Assembly (NCBI GenBank): GCA_900552445.1 | Contig: URZS01000090.1 | Coordinates: 1 to 5,571, forward strand | Length of the DNA: 5,571 bases | Reading direction: 5' to 3' | DNA from: an uncultured Veillonella sp. | GTDB lineage: Bacteria; Bacillota; Negativicutes; Veillonellales; Veillonellaceae | Shown here: positions 5,480 to 5,571 of the stretch, piece by piece | How the letters are laid out: each line of letters starts with the position of its first letter | How positions within the stretch are numbered: position 1 is the stretch's first letter | Position numbers and translations under genes: made by a program | The notes under the pieces: generated by a model | Told to the model about the DNA's origin: nothing | Database searches by the model: none | What the model saw: only the letters and a program-made list of their open reading frames with translations

Positions 5480-5571
5480 GAATTTTCGATGTAGTTTTTC
5501 GAATTTATTTAATATAGTTTTTCATAACTCTATCGATTATTATAATAAACTAGTAACCATGCGTACTTTTC
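5480..5571. other. AT-rich intergenic region upstream of mscL, no gene seen
   Basis: No coding region is supported here. The region holds two copies of TAGTTTTTC (5492-5500 and 5515-5523, 23 bases apart) just upstream of the mscL -35 box. It also holds a perfect 12-base palindrome TTATTATAATAA at 5537-5548, which contains TATAAT on both strands. The palindrome could supply the -10 of a divergent gene beyond the window or be a small operator; no -35 box supports either reading. Confidence 0.35.

Overview
This is an AT-rich bacterial chromosomal segment. All six supported genes lie on the minus strand, so transcription runs from the right end to the left end. The short-chain flavodoxin resembles the Megasphaera elsdenii type. 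Together with AT-rich intergenic DNA, strong AGGAGG-type ribosome binding sites, a Firmicutes-like DUF3793 protein and a glutaminyl-tRNA synthetase, it points to a Negativicute, most likely Veillonella or a close relative. That assignment is inference from recalled family resemblance, not from a search.

Layout in the direction of transcription: (1) mscL (5400-4933), a mechanosensitive channel with a C-terminal zinc ribbon. It has a clear sigma-A promoter (TTGACA-N17-TATGAT) and a strong hairpin terminator. (2) A D-2-hydroxyacid dehydrogenase (4810-3761), probably with its own promoter, and with no clear terminator before the next gene. (3) glnS (3678-1990), glutaminyl-tRNA synthetase. It probably starts at a GTG rather than the upstream ATG, and is followed by a 12-bp-stem hairpin terminator. 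(4) An uncharacterised Sec-exported protein (1775-1140), preceded by a leader of about 150 bp with four copies of the octamer TCTAAYAA. (5) A DUF3793 protein (1017-451) and (6) a flavodoxin (440-21), which form a tightly coupled two-gene operon.

The most interesting part is the DUF3793-flavodoxin operon. Its promoter (TTGACA-N17-TAGTAT) is followed at the expected transcription start by a sequence close to the Fur box AATGANAATNATTNTCATT. The DUF3793 stop codon touches the flavodoxin ribosome binding site. The DUF3793 protein carries seven cysteines, three of them as CX3CX3C near the C terminus. Flavodoxin is known to replace ferredoxin under iron limitation in related bacteria. The arrangement therefore suggests an iron-starvation electron-transfer operon in which DUF3793 has an unassigned redox or metal-linked role. 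The other genes are housekeeping or stress functions: direct Gln-tRNA synthesis, 2-keto acid/D-hydroxy acid reduction and osmotic safety valve. I saw no mobile element, CRISPR array, tRNA or rRNA.
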